A stretch of DNA of 64,000 nt from Mesorhizobium caraganae (GTDB lineage Bacteria; Pseudomonadota; Alphaproteobacteria; Rhizobiales; Rhizobiaceae), in assembly GCF_016836705.1 (NCBI RefSeq), contig NZ_JAFCGY010000008.1, positions 1-64,000 on the forward strand. Reading direction: 5' to 3'. Positions 36,463 through 45,317 of the stretch are shown here, one piece after another; the first letter of the stretch is position 1, and every line of letters begins with the position of its first letter. The notes under the pieces are model-generated. The model was given only the letters and a program-made list of their open reading frames with translations, was not told where the DNA came from and ran no database searches. A program made the translations under genes and the position numbers.

Positions 36463-37665
36463 ATGGCCTCTGTCGTCGACCAAAACCCGGAAAATCGTGC
36501 TCGGCGGCCCTCCGGAGTGTCCCACAGCACGGGGCCGCAAGACGACGTTGCAGCCCCGCGGCTGTCGGCCGAGCCCGCGGCGACGCCCGCCGACGATCTG
36601 CCCGACATCGTCGATCTCGTCCTGGAGATGGGTCGCGCCGGCGACGAACCCGCAGATGCATCCTCCTCCCCTTCCCTGCCGGCGCATCTCGAGCGGCTCG
36701 CCGATCGCGCCCGCGAGTATGTCGACGCGGCCAGCTCCGCCAACACGCGTCGCGCCTATGCCGCAGATTGGAAGCATTTTTGCGCGTGGGCGCGCCGCCA
36801 GCATCTCGATGTGTTGCCGCCCGATCCCCAAGTCGTCGGGCTCTACATCACGGCGTGCGCCTCGGGCACGGCGACGGGTGAAAAGAAGCCAAACACAGTG
36901 TCGACGATCGAGCGCCGGCTTTCCTCGCTCTCGTGGAACTATTCGCAGCGCGGCCAGCCGGTCGACCGCAAGGACCGCCATATCACGACCGTCATGGCCG
37001 GCATCCGTAACAGCCACGCCGCCCCGCCCCGGCAGAAGGAAGCGATCCTGCCGGAGGATCTTCTGGCCATGTTGGAAACGCTCGACCGTGGCAGCCTGCG
37101 TGGCCTGCGCGATCGCGCCATGCTGCTGCTCGGTTTTGCCGGGGGATTACGCCGTTCTGAGGTCGTCGGTCTGGATTGCGGCCGCGACCAGACCGAAGAC
37201 GGCCGCGGCTGGATCGAGGTACTCGAAAAGGGCATCCTCGTTTCCCTTCGCGGCAAGACCGGCTGGCGCGAAGTCGAAATAGGCCGCGGCTCAACCGATA
37301 CCACCTGCCCGGTTATCGCCCTGCAGATTTGGTTGAAATTCGCGCGGATTGGCCACGGACCGCTGTTTCGGCGCGTCACCGGCCAAGGCAAGGCCGTTGG
37401 CGCCGAGCGCCTCAATCCCCAGGAGGTCGCACGGCTGGTCAAGCGCGCGGCGCTTGCTGGCGGTGTTCGTAGCGATCTGTCCGAGGGTGAGCGCGGGGCA
37501 AAATTCTCGGGCCATTCGCTGCGCGCCGGTCTTGCCTCATCGGCCGAGGTCGACGAGCGTTACGTTCAAAAGCAGCTTGGCCATACGTCCGCCGAAATGA
37601 CCCGCCGCTACCAGCGGCGCAGGGACCGATTTCGTGTCAATCTCACCAAGGCGAGTGGACTGTAG
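36463..37665 (+). CDS. Tyrosine site-specific integrase, module 1
   Basis: About 400 aa. After a variable N-terminus and LPDIVDLVLEMG, a SAM-like core-binding domain (ANTRRAYAADWKHFCAWAR, then VVGLYITACASG) precedes the catalytic domain. The catalytic Arg is in GFAGGLRRSEVVGLD, the His-x-x-Arg pair in FSGHSLRAGLASSA, the second His in QLGHTSAEMTRRYQ, and Tyr follows in RRYQRRRDRF. ATG 36463 follows AGAGAGA; an upstream ATG (36355) would read through the inverted-repeat site. It shares most of its length with the integrase at 45318 and faces away from DUF1403. Confidence 0.88.
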   Translation: MASVVDQNPENRARRPSGVSHSTGPQDDVAAPRLSAEPAATPADDLPDIVDLVLEMGRAGDEPADASSSPSLPAHLERLADRAREYVDAASSANTRRAYAADWKHFCAWARRQHLDVLPPDPQVVGLYITACASGTATGEKKPNTVSTIERRLSSLSWNYSQRGQPVDRKDRHITTVMAGIRNSHAAPPRQKEAILPEDLLAMLETLDRGSLRGLRDRAMLLLGFAGGLRRSEVVGLDCGRDQTEDGRGWIEVLEKGILVSLRGKTGWREVEIGRGSTDTTCPVIALQIWLKFARIGHGPLFRRVTGQGKAVGAERLNPQEVARLVKRAALAGGVRSDLSEGERGAKFSGHSLRAGLASSAEVDERYVQKQLGHTSAEMTRRYQRRRDRFRVNLTKASGL

Positions 37666-37709
37666 GCCGGGAAGACCCCCCTCCCCTGCACTTTGGATTC
37701 CAAGGGCAC

Positions 37710-38228
37710 TTATAGCCAAGACAGCTGGTCCTTCGGCAGCCGGCCGCTCGGGTCGAACACAGTTACCTTGTGCGGGAGGTCCGGACCCCAGTCCCAAAGG
37801 ACCAGGTTACGATCCTCCGTCTCGGCGCTCGGCGCGAAACTTGGGACTACAATGCCGGTAATACCTCGAGGCCGCAGCCGGTCGTAGATGGACCAGGACG
37901 CCGGCCGCTCTCCGTCGCTAAGAGCCGTCGCCCAGGCGCAGGCCATGTCCTCGAGCGCGACAGAAAATTCTCCCCTCGCCTCTTGCGTTGTCAGATCCGC
38001 GATGTCGTCGCAGTCGATCTCATAGGAACACAGCACGCACGGATCGATCCGCTGTGCAAAGCCCTGGTTGGCTTCCTTGATCGCAGTCATGATGGTCAGT
38101 GCCAGATAGAGTGCCGGCACGCCTTTGGGATTGAATCGGGCGCCTCGGATCGCCGCTCCTTCGCCGGAAGTCGGCTTGAATGCCCAACGTGGATCGTGTG
38201 CGCGGTAGCAGGTTCTGACGAACCTCAC
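37710..38228 (-). CDS. RES-domain toxin (NAD-degrading type), type II toxin-antitoxin
   Basis: A 172-aa RES-domain protein. RES toxins deplete cellular NAD+; conserved are the Arg in CYRAHDPRWAFKPTSGEGAA and RGARFNPKGVPALYLALT (the R-F-N-P-x-G-x-x-A-L-Y stretch that names the family), the Glu further on, and the C-terminal VLWDWG. It overlaps the upstream Xre-type gene by 4 bp, the usual antitoxin-toxin order. It lies directly behind repC, where plasmid addiction modules are often found. Confidence 0.85.
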   Translation of the reverse strand: MRFVRTCYRAHDPRWAFKPTSGEGAAIRGARFNPKGVPALYLALTIMTAIKEANQGFAQRIDPCVLCSYEIDCDDIADLTTQEARGEFSVALEDMACAWATALSDGERPASWSIYDRLRPRGITGIVVPSFAPSAETEDRNLVLWDWGPDLPHKVTVFDPSGRLPKDQLSWL

Positions 38229-38623
38229 GCAAACCCGCCAACGGCCATGTGATCGAGATAATCACGGACCGCTGCTGCCTTGCCGTCCTTCACCAGCGCC
38301 TCAGCGGTGCGTCCCCCAAATGCTGGAAGCGGCTGAGCTCGATACCAGGCCATCGCCTGCTCCTTGCCGCCCGCCCAATCCGTCACGCGGCTGATGATCT
38401 CAAGCATTTCCCGTAGACGCCCCTGTGTTTTAACCGTAGCGCTGCGCTCTGAGCGATAAAGGGTCTCGCGCGCAAGACCGGCGGTCTGGGCCAACTGACC
38501 CTTGGACATGCCAAAACCGTCCGCGACCTGTTCGATCGCGATCTTCCCGTTCCGGTCCATGTAAGACAAGATGAGAGGTCCGTTCTGCTCGGGTATCTTG
38601 AGTGCCTGGCCCATAATGCTCAT
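38225..38623 (-). CDS. Xre/MbcA/ParS-type antitoxin (DUF2384) for the RES toxin
   Basis: About 133 aa. An N-terminal helix-turn-helix (VADGFGMSKGQLAQTAGLAR) is followed by the DUF2384 toxin-binding region (EMLEIISRVTDWAGGKEQAM, WYRAQPLPAFGGRTAEALV) and ends by overlapping the RES gene. I chose the ATG at 38623 (MSIMGQALKI), with GGTGGG upstream; an open frame reaches 38689. The antitoxin should bind its own promoter, between here and the repC 3' end. Confidence 0.8.
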   Translation of the reverse strand: MSIMGQALKIPEQNGPLILSYMDRNGKIAIEQVADGFGMSKGQLAQTAGLARETLYRSERSATVKTQGRLREMLEIISRVTDWAGGKEQAMAWYRAQPLPAFGGRTAEALVKDGKAAAVRDYLDHMAVGGFA

Positions 38624-38819
38624 CCCACCATATCGAGAGTCATATTTCTTGTGCAAAAGATATGGCAGTTCTCGACAGCTTTCAAGCACCAGGACCGACC
38701 AATTTGAGCCGCTGCATCGCTACGACCCACAAGCGCCCGCGGACCCACGCCGAATTACTGCCCTATCGCGCGGATCAAACCCTGAGCTCCTGCCCCGCAA
38801 ATCCCTGGCGCCCCACACT

Positions 38820-40034
38820 TCATCCGGTCATCTTCGCTGTTGCCCCATTGGCCTTCAGCGCCGCCATGAGCATCGGTCCGACAGAAAACTGCCCTGCCCT
38901 CGCCTTTTCGGTCAGCACCCGCAGATAACCACCTGCCGAGTTGATATGTTGCGCCCTCTGGAGGATGCAGGCGATCACGATCGCGGCAACCTCCTGGCCC
39001 ATCACATGGCAGGCCTCCTCATACGCTGACGGCGAAACGCCAAGGTACCCCCGCACCTGGGCGGCGGTCATCATCAAGTCGCGCCAGGTTCCGATCCCGT
39101 TGACGGCATAGTCCGCAATCTCGGGGCAGGCTTTCAGCACAAGTCCTATTGGGTAGCCTTTCGGCTTCTCGGCCGGAATGGATCCTGGCTCGACTGCGGC
39201 CCTGCTTTTCTCTAAAGCCGGTTCAAATACAGAAATAGAGTCTGTGTTTGAATCAGATTGCTGCCGCTCATTTTGGGACTCATTGCCGCTTGGATTCATG
39301 GAATTCGTGAAGCTTTCCAGCATCCTATCCACTTCATCGTGCAGCGCGGTCAGCTCCGCAACGATCCCCTCCAGCTCCGATAGCCCGGCGCGGCGCGGAA
39401 TTAGCTCTACAATGGCCCGAAACCGCCTCCAGATGGCTCCCCAGTCGCCGGGAGCACCCTCCTCGATCGCCGCCTCGACAAGCTTATGGATGTCACGGCG
39501 GTGCAGCGTTATCCGCTCGCGCATCAATTTGAGTGCCCGGTTGTCGGCGCGGACCTGCTCGGCCGCGCGCTGAAACTCCGCAGCTCGCGTCAGCAGCGGT
39601 GCCAAAGAAAAACCGAACGCTTCCTCCACAGCCCCGCCCTTTCCCTTGCGAGCGAACCTTTTGCCATTCGGACTGTCCCGGCGGATGATCAATCCGCAAT
39701 TCACCAGCTCCGCGAGGTTCCTTCGCAGCGTGGAATCGGCCATGCCGTGCGCCCGCAACGACAGCTGCGCATTTGACGGAAAGACCATCAAGCCGTTTTC
39801 TTCGCTGATCTGGTCGTCCGGATAGAACGACAAAAGCCCGCTCAGCACGGCCAGGGCACGATCCCCCACGCCGATTAACGACTTACCCTCACAGAGCCAG
39901 CGATGGACCTGCCACTTCTCAACGAGGGATCCTTCCGGAATCTCTCTTGATGCCGTGTTCGCTTGCACCAGGGCAAGCGTCATCGGCCGCCGCCCAAAGG
40001 GCGTCGTAGCGTATTGCCTCTCCATTTCCTTCAC
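38820..40034 (-). CDS. repC: Plasmid replication initiator RepC
   Basis: A 404-aa RepC of the repABC family, the initiator that acts at an origin located inside its own gene. Typical features are the N-terminal RRPMTLALVQANTASREIPE, KWQVHRWLCEGKSLIGVGDR, then the winged-helix GMADSTLRRNLAELVNCGLI with RRDSPNGKRFARK, and the C-terminal GGYLRVLTEKARAGQFS. It is the third gene of repABC and is separated from repB by 146 bp holding the candidate antisense RNA. RepC type largely fixes plasmid incompatibility with the RepA/B partners. Confidence 0.95.
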   Translation of the reverse strand: MKEMERQYATTPFGRRPMTLALVQANTASREIPEGSLVEKWQVHRWLCEGKSLIGVGDRALAVLSGLLSFYPDDQISEENGLMVFPSNAQLSLRAHGMADSTLRRNLAELVNCGLIIRRDSPNGKRFARKGKGGAVEEAFGFSLAPLLTRAAEFQRAAEQVRADNRALKLMRERITLHRRDIHKLVEAAIEEGAPGDWGAIWRRFRAIVELIPRRAGLSELEGIVAELTALHDEVDRMLESFTNSMNPSGNESQNERQQSDSNTDSISVFEPALEKSRAAVEPGSIPAEKPKGYPIGLVLKACPEIADYAVNGIGTWRDLMMTAAQVRGYLGVSPSAYEEACHVMGQEVAAIVIACILQRAQHINSAGGYLRVLTEKARAGQFSVGPMLMAALKANGATAKMTG

Positions 40035-40083
40035 CCTCGATCAGGCAAAAGAACTCTGCTCACCAAAACGGCGCCAACGACTC

Positions 40084-40172
40084 TTGACAGTGATTCGGGG
40101 AAGTGCGATTCTCAGCTTGCTACAGACGTGAGAAGGGCTTCCGCGACGGTGACGTTCGGGGGCCTTTTTCTT
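40084..40172 (+). ncRNA. Candidate repABC antisense RNA (incA/inc-alpha ctRNA)
   Basis: All repABC plasmids carry a small antisense RNA between repB and repC that limits RepC synthesis. On the plus strand here: TTGACA (40084-40089), 17 bp, GATTCT as a weak -10 box, then about 55 nt. An imperfect hairpin, AGGGCTTCCG pairing with CGGGGGCCTT (G-U pairs allowed), is followed by a T-run (TTTTTCTTTT) serving as terminator near 40160-40170. Coordinates of the RNA ends are estimates; the transcript should start near 40119. Confidence 0.65.
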
Positions 40173-40180
40173 TTGCGGTT

Positions 40181-41146
40181 TCAGTCTCCTGTTTTGTTTG
40201 CCACTTCCGACTCCCGGAAAGCCTCGAAAAGCTCGTCGAGTTTGTCGGCGATGAATGCGCCGAAGGGGGATGCATCCCTGGACTTCAAGGCAAGCGTAAA
40301 CACCTTTCCCGTGTCGGTGATCTTGGCTCGAACCGACTTGTCCTGAGGCGCCCACGCCTTTTCCTGAGCCTTCGATGATGCCCGTGGGCGTTTCACCGGG
40401 GCACTCAAAAAGTCGAAGAGACGAGCAAAACGAGCTTCACTGCCTAGGTGGCCGAAATCGGCGCTCGTCACACACTCTGCCGCCCTACCCGCGGTTCCAG
40501 GATGCTCCATGAGTTTGGCAAGCTGCCACCAGCGGTCTCTGCCAATGCTCTTGGCGGCGCCGACTGCCAGAATGATCTGCTCGGGAATGTGGCCGGTAAC
40601 AGAGCGCATCTTCGAGAAGGTCGTATCATCGAGCGCAAGGGCTGACTTCACCGTTTCCGGCGAATGGCCCCGATTGAGAATGCGGTCAGCAAAAAGCGTC
40701 CTTTCGATGAAGGACAGGTTGGCTCTGGCGGCGTTCTCTTGGCCCTGGGCGATGACATGGTCCTCATCGTCCATCTTCTTGACGACGGCCCGAACGGGCC
40801 TGTCTAACTGGCGGGCGACCCTGACGCGCCTATGGCCAAAGACTGTCTGAAAACGGCCAGGAATCTCCGGGTGAGGCCTGACCAAGACCGGAGAGTCCTG
40901 CCCTCGCTGACGAATTGCCGCCAGCAACTCCTGGAACGCCTCATCGTCATCGTCCATGCGGTCCGAGACGAATGACGTGTCGACCAACGCCGGATCGAGA
41001 TCGACGACCGAACTCTTTGAGAGCTCCTCGAACGACTGCATGATCGACCGGGATGCGCCGCGAACGGCATAACCCGAGACATCCCGGTTATCCGCGACTG
41101 ACGTCGCTGGGCCCATCACACTGCCGAATACGTCCTTGCGCGCCAT
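40181..41146 (-). CDS. repB: Plasmid partitioning protein RepB (ParB family)
   Basis: A 321-aa ParB-type centromere-binding protein. The N-terminus (MARKDVFGSVMG, GASRSIMQSFEELSK) interacts with RepA. The ParB/Srx domain contains RPHPEIPGRFQTVFGHRRVR (CTP/catalytic-like GHRR box) and ENAARANLSFIERTLFADRI, followed by a helix-turn-helix near SALALDDTTFSKMRSV. It lies downstream of repA in the same operon, 77 bp away, with a parS-like palindrome in between. Confidence 0.93.
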   Translation of the reverse strand: MARKDVFGSVMGPATSVADNRDVSGYAVRGASRSIMQSFEELSKSSVVDLDPALVDTSFVSDRMDDDDEAFQELLAAIRQRGQDSPVLVRPHPEIPGRFQTVFGHRRVRVARQLDRPVRAVVKKMDDEDHVIAQGQENAARANLSFIERTLFADRILNRGHSPETVKSALALDDTTFSKMRSVTGHIPEQIILAVGAAKSIGRDRWWQLAKLMEHPGTAGRAAECVTSADFGHLGSEARFARLFDFLSAPVKRPRASSKAQEKAWAPQDKSVRAKITDTGKVFTLALKSRDASPFGAFIADKLDELFEAFRESEVANKTGD

Positions 41147-41200
41147 TCAATCGCTCCAATTCGCGGTTAGTCGACTGATTTCACGAGCACAATTGTCACT

Positions 41201-41216
41201 TTTTACTGCCGTAAAA
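41201..41216. promoter_or_regulatory. parS-like palindrome 1 (repA-repB intergenic)
   Basis: TTTTACTGCCGTAAAA, palindromic except for the two variable central-flank positions. It fits the repABC centromere pattern (TT, two bases, C-n-GC-n-G, two bases, AA). The other copy is upstream of repA. Probable RepB binding site. Confidence 0.6.
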
Positions 41217-41223
41217 TGCGCCG

Positions 41224-42426
41224 TCATGATCGCCCCCATGCGCGATGAATTAGCGTTGCGATCTCAGAGTTCACGGCGTCCAGCGATTCGAGCGCTCGGT
41301 CGTAGGTTGAACGGGTAAAAGACGATTTCTCCACCTCGTAGAGCGTCTGTTTCGTCAGGCCCGCGTCCGAAATTGCCGTCGACTTGAGCATGGGATTCTC
41401 GAGGATCTGGCCTGCAAGCATCGATTGCATGAAGCCGACCATCTGCGCCTGCGGAATGTCTGTCGGTTCGTAGCGCGTGATCAGATAGCGAAACCAATCC
41501 AGCTCTATCGATGCGCCGGCAGCTTTGATGGTCTTCAAGATGCCGCCGAGCATCAGCAGGAACTGGCTCATCGACATCAAGTCAAGCATCTGCGGGTGAA
41601 CGGTGATGAGCACGGATGTCGCCGCCGACATCGCCGTTAAGGTGAGATAGCCAAGCTGCGGCGGGCAATCGACAACGACGACGTCATAGCGGCTGTCCAC
41701 TTCTGACAGCGCCTTTGCGATCCTGGTGAAGAACTGGCGGCCGGCATTGGACGATTTGTCCTGCATGGCGAGCGGCGTGTCGTACTCATACTCCTGCAGC
41801 TCGAGATTGGCTGGAATGATATCCAGGCCAGGGAAATTCGTCGGCATGATCACCTCGGAGATCGGCTTGCGCTCGTCATCGTAGCGGATCGCCTCATACA
41901 GAGAGAGGTTGCGATCGAGTTCCGGCTGAAAGCCGTGGAGCGCGGAGAGCGAGGCTTGCGGGTCGAGATCGATTGCAAGGACGCGGTGGCCGGTCAGCGC
42001 AAGGTGTTGGGCGAGGTGGGCGGCGGTCGTTGTCTTGCCGCTTCCACCCTTGAAATTGACGACAGCAACCACCTGGAGCTTGTCGCCGGGCTTGCGGTGT
42101 GGGACGTACTTTTTGACCTCGGTCCGGCCGTGGCGGTCAAGGAAATGGCGCAGCTCAAGCATTTGATCGGCCGTGTAAGAGCGCCGGCCGGACGGGATTT
42201 GATCGGGCAGGGGCCCTTTGCCCTCAAGATGAAGGCGCTTCAAATTGTTCTGCGACACACCTAGATAGTGGGCTACCTCAGCCATCGAAAAAGAGCGCAG
42301 CGTCTTCGTCGCGTTAGGTGGGAACTTCTCCATGCGAAGCTGGTTGAGGCGTCGCGATATCTCGGCACCCTGCTCGAGAATTTTGTCATCGAACTCGAAG
42401 CGTGGTAGCCGCATGGCGATGTTCAT
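41224..42426 (-). CDS. repA: Plasmid partitioning ATPase RepA (ParA family)
   Basis: A 400-aa ParA-type ATPase. The N-terminal winged-helix (TLRSFSMAEVAHYLGVSQNN) binds the repABC promoter for autoregulation. The deviant Walker A is VVNFKGGSGKTTTAAHLAQH at about residue 122; the A' motif is LAIDLDPQASLS and Walker B is DVVVVDCPPQLGYL. First gene of repABC. Upstream, 42427-42680, lie the promoter region and a second parS-like palindrome. Confidence 0.95.
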   Translation of the reverse strand: MNIAMRLPRFEFDDKILEQGAEISRRLNQLRMEKFPPNATKTLRSFSMAEVAHYLGVSQNNLKRLHLEGKGPLPDQIPSGRRSYTADQMLELRHFLDRHGRTEVKKYVPHRKPGDKLQVVAVVNFKGGSGKTTTAAHLAQHLALTGHRVLAIDLDPQASLSALHGFQPELDRNLSLYEAIRYDDERKPISEVIMPTNFPGLDIIPANLELQEYEYDTPLAMQDKSSNAGRQFFTRIAKALSEVDSRYDVVVVDCPPQLGYLTLTAMSAATSVLITVHPQMLDLMSMSQFLLMLGGILKTIKAAGASIELDWFRYLITRYEPTDIPQAQMVGFMQSMLAGQILENPMLKSTAISDAGLTKQTLYEVEKSSFTRSTYDRALESLDAVNSEIATLIHRAWGRS

Positions 42427-42662
42427 TCTCGTCGGAACCTGAATTGGCGCTTTTTGCGATGAAACTATTCAACAACCGCCATTAAGCTCCGATTCGGCCA
42501 ACCCCCGCAAGAAGTTTTAGGTTAACAGAAGGTTAATGGCGCGGGTCGGCCCTTTTTCTGCCGGCTGATGCTGGCATCACAAAAGTCCGTGCTCATTGGC
42601 CGAAACCGGAGTTTTTCCGTTTTCCCAACTAAATGTATGTTTTCTCTGCGATAAGGACCAAT

Positions 42663-42678
42663 TTTTACGGCAGTAAAT
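42663..42678. promoter_or_regulatory. parS-like palindrome 2 (upstream of repA)
   Basis: TTTTACGGCAGTAAAT. Its first 15 bases are the reverse complement of site 1 (TTTACTGCCGTAAAA). It lies 240 bp upstream of repA, a usual place for a repABC centromere site. Confidence 0.55.
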
Positions 42679-43565
42679 CACAGTCGTCAGCAGCCAAGGA
42701 TTGCAGATAAGGGCTGCGCAGGGCAGGGCGTTTGGATGTCGCCTGCGAGACCGGCGAGGGGCTCTTGCGGTGCTTGGGGATTGTAGCGTCCATCCGGCCC
42801 AGGCTGCCAAACGGTGAGACAGCAGGCGCGGGCCCGACCGTGTTCGAAGGGGAAGGGCAGGTGAGCAATGGTGGAAGGACGAAGCTAAGTGAGGCCGCCT
42901 GGCTTTGGGCAAGTCGCTTAAGGCAACCGATTGCGTTGGCGCCTGGCGGCGTCGATCGCGTACCTGTCGGCCCTAATGATCTTGTTCGAGAAATCCAAGC
43001 AGGCGCGTCGGGTCGCTGGCGTCGGGCGGGTGCATGGAAATATCTCGCATTTTGGATGCGTGACAATTCCTTGCCCCGACGCTCAAAGGATAGGGGGCGT
43101 ATAAACCGGAATCCAGCGCGCGTCCGCAACGTTGGACAAGCTTCGCGCGCGGGATGGAGGAAATTCGCCCCCGCCGTGGCGGTGAACGGGACAGCCGCAG
43201 GAGCGTCAGCAAAGCCACGGCCGAAGACCGGGACGCGGGACCGACTGTCCCCGCCACGGCGGTCCGTAAACCGCCTTAGGGATGGAAGCTGGGCGGCCGA
43301 GACCACCGGTCGGCCGCCTGGGCGCGATGCTGAGTCAACAAAGTGGGTGGAATAGGGCTTTGTTTCGTCGGCGGCGATCCAGACGGGCGGCCATGCTGTT
43401 GATCGACGCCGGATGTCGCCAACGTGGCGCTCTGCGATTTCGTGCAGGCAAGCGGCGACAGTTGGCGTAGCGATCAATCGAAGACATTTTGCAGCTGTGG
43501 CAGTAGTTATTGCGACGTCAGAACATCCCGATTAGGAACTAATGAGATCAACAAGGAGACTGACC
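42679..43565. other. repA-mucR intergenic region, no convincing gene
   Basis: Nearly 900 bp with long open frames on both strands (42665-43477 minus, 42732-43355 plus). They are antisense to one another, rich in Arg, Pro and Ser, and lack recognisable domains, the look of high-GC spurious frames. At most one can be real. The right edge contains the mucR promoter and the ribosome site AAGGAGACTGACC. Confidence 0.4.
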
Positions 43566-44027
43566 ATGGCGGACGACGCGAGTGAACAGGCAAACAGCAA
43601 TCTGTTGGGCCTGACGGCGGATATCGTTGCGGCTTATGTCCAGAACAACGCGACCTCTGTGTCCGGACTTCCGGACTTGATCGCCAGCGTCAATTCGGCA
43701 TTGTCAGGATTGCTGCAGCCTGCAACGCCACCGGCGACAGTGCTCACGCCCGCCATTAATCCAAAGCGATCAGTGACCCCAGATTTCATCGTTTGTCTGG
43801 AAGATGGAAAGAAATTCAAATCGCTGAAGAGGCATCTTGCTACACACTTCGGCATGACCCCTGCACAATACCGAACCAAATGGGGATTGCCAGCGGACTA
43901 TCCAATGGTCGCACCAAACTACACTGCACGGCGTTCCGCCCTTGCAAAGTCCATAGGCCTCGGCCGCAAGCCAGCCGCAAATACACCTGCCAAGAAAGTG
44001 CCGACAAAGCGGAAGGCAAAGGCCTAG
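43566..44027 (+). CDS. MucR/Ros family zinc-finger transcriptional regulator
   Basis: A 153-aa protein of the Ros/MucR family, prokaryotic C2H2-like regulators that silence or activate exopolysaccharide, motility and virulence or symbiosis genes in rhizobia. The N-terminal oligomerisation part is NLLGLTADIVAAYVQNN. The zinc site lies in FIVCLEDGKKFKSLKRHLAT and HFGMTPAQYR, followed by the usual WGLPADYPMVAPNY and RSALAKSIGLGR. In many members the first zinc ligands are Cys-x2-Cys or Cys-x2-Asp; here the position reads C-L-E-D. ATG 43566 has AAGGAG upstream. Confidence 0.9.
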   Translation: MADDASEQANSNLLGLTADIVAAYVQNNATSVSGLPDLIASVNSALSGLLQPATPPATVLTPAINPKRSVTPDFIVCLEDGKKFKSLKRHLATHFGMTPAQYRTKWGLPADYPMVAPNYTARRSALAKSIGLGRKPAANTPAKKVPTKRKAKA

Positions 44028-44245
44028 TCACTTTCCTCTATCTCGATTCTGGACTCGCCCGCCTGGCTGACGCATTCTTTCCCTGGAGGCGTTGGGCCGT
44101 GTAGTTTCAGCAAGCGACGAAGGCCCTGGGGTCCGATAGGTGGGACTAAAAGGGGCAGGTGGCGCGGATCGTGGCGGTCGCATGATAAATCACCTTCAGA
44201 CTGCTCGCGTGTTGATGTCCACCTTATTTGATCAAGGGACCGCCT

Positions 44246-44497
44246 ATGCGAGAATTGCCAAAGAATATCGACGCCGACCTTGTAATCGAGATCAGTCAAT
44301 TGCTCGATGATCATCCTCATTTGGTTCCGGTTCCGATCCATCAACTCACTGTGCTGGTTCGCCAGAGGGTCAAGACTGGTTTGCCTGATCGGTCCATTGA
44401 AGAGTTGATCGTCGAGATGGCCACGACACGCCAACTGGCATTGGCTTTTGATCTGCCAGGCGAGGGGAATGTTGTGCGCCTCCCGGTGAGACGATAA
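44246..44497 (+). CDS. Small hypothetical protein (83 aa)
   Basis: Begins MRELPKNIDADLVIEISQLL with AAGGGACC upstream of ATG 44246 and reads through two amphipathic helices (HQLTVLVRQRVKTGLPDRSI, EELIVEMATTRQLALAFDLP). Composition and helix pattern look genuine, but I do not recognise the family. It follows mucR by about 220 bp on the same strand. No membrane span. Confidence 0.45.
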   Translation: MRELPKNIDADLVIEISQLLDDHPHLVPVPIHQLTVLVRQRVKTGLPDRSIEELIVEMATTRQLALAFDLPGEGNVVRLPVRR

Positions 44498-44720
44498 GAC
44501 GGGGCAATGCCTACACAGGACGCTTCAGAGAAAGCAGTGCTTTTCGGCGACAATCGAGATTGGCAATCCTTCGTCGCACCAGCCGGTAGCCTTGACTATT
44601 TTATCGCCAAATGACGAATGTTTCCATGATTCGGTGGGTATAGGCGCCTATCACCAGACCCTCTGTCTTCTGGCTTAAACCTCCCGAGAAGCCACCGCGG
44701 TCTGCAAGCTGTTCTCGAGC

Positions 44721-45230
44721 TTAGGTCCAATTGCGTTTTATCGCGATGCCTCGGGCCCGGTAGGTAGTCACGACGTTGAGCTTCCGACGGATGTTCTGCA
44801 GCTGGAACCGACCGCACGTCGACTGACATTGCGAAGTGCTGCGATATCGTCGTTGGTCTTGCCCTGCAGGAGCCCATGCGAGGCATTCCAGCTGAAAGCT
44901 CGTCAGTCGGGACGGGGCTGCGCTCATCAGCCCGTCGTCATTGCGGCTCTGTAGGTAGCCATCGATGAAGGCACCAAGTGTCAGAACGGAATACCCGTCC
45001 GCTAACATCGTGGTGTCGGGTTTCCGCTCAAGGGACGAGAAGGTGAAGAGGGCACGCCTTCCGAACCCGTCGAAGATCGGGATCGACATCCCGAACGGAT
45101 GCCAAAATTTCGGGCTTCGCCAAAGAAGGTTCGGTGAGACCTTCTTGCTGGAACGGGCAACCCGTGCTCTCGAGGAGACCGCTTCGACGACAGGGGCCAC
45201 TCTAGCGAGGCCGTTGTCGCCTTTACTTCC
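44721..45230 (-). pseudogene. LuxR-family quorum-sensing-type regulator, decayed
   Basis: The minus strand shows the end of an autoinducer-binding domain (FWHPFGMSIPIFDGFGRRAL, TFSSLERKPDTTMLADGY) followed by a LuxR helix-turn-helix spread over two frames: LTSFQLECLAWA, then QGKTNDDIAALRNVSRRAVG in another frame, then LQNIRRKLNVVTTYRAR back in the first. Two compensating indels thus scramble the recognition region, and the first third of the ligand-binding domain is missing. Intact relatives often sit on rhizobial plasmids beside conjugation or symbiosis genes. Confidence 0.6.
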
Positions 45231-45250
45231 CGATTTCAATTGAAACGCTA
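45195..45250 (-). repeat. Conserved non-coding block, copy D (short)
   Basis: On the minus strand TTGAAATCGGGAAGTAAAGG followed by CGACA matches the distal part of copies A, B and C (GAAATCGGGAAGTAAAAGCG). Only this core of about 30 bp is shared. It joins the decayed LuxR gene at the point where its 5' end is lost. Confidence 0.5.
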
Positions 45251-45317
45251 AGCCAGAAATCTCGCCCTTTCCGCCCGTCGCGTAGCTACTTCCACCGGGG
45301 GACGGGAGGGGGGCATT

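Noticed and set aside
42665..43477. Long open frames on both strands between repA and mucR
   Set aside because: They overlap antisense, are rich in Arg/Pro/Ser, have no recognisable domain and no convincing ribosome site; high-GC DNA gives such frames by chance. I left the region as intergenic.
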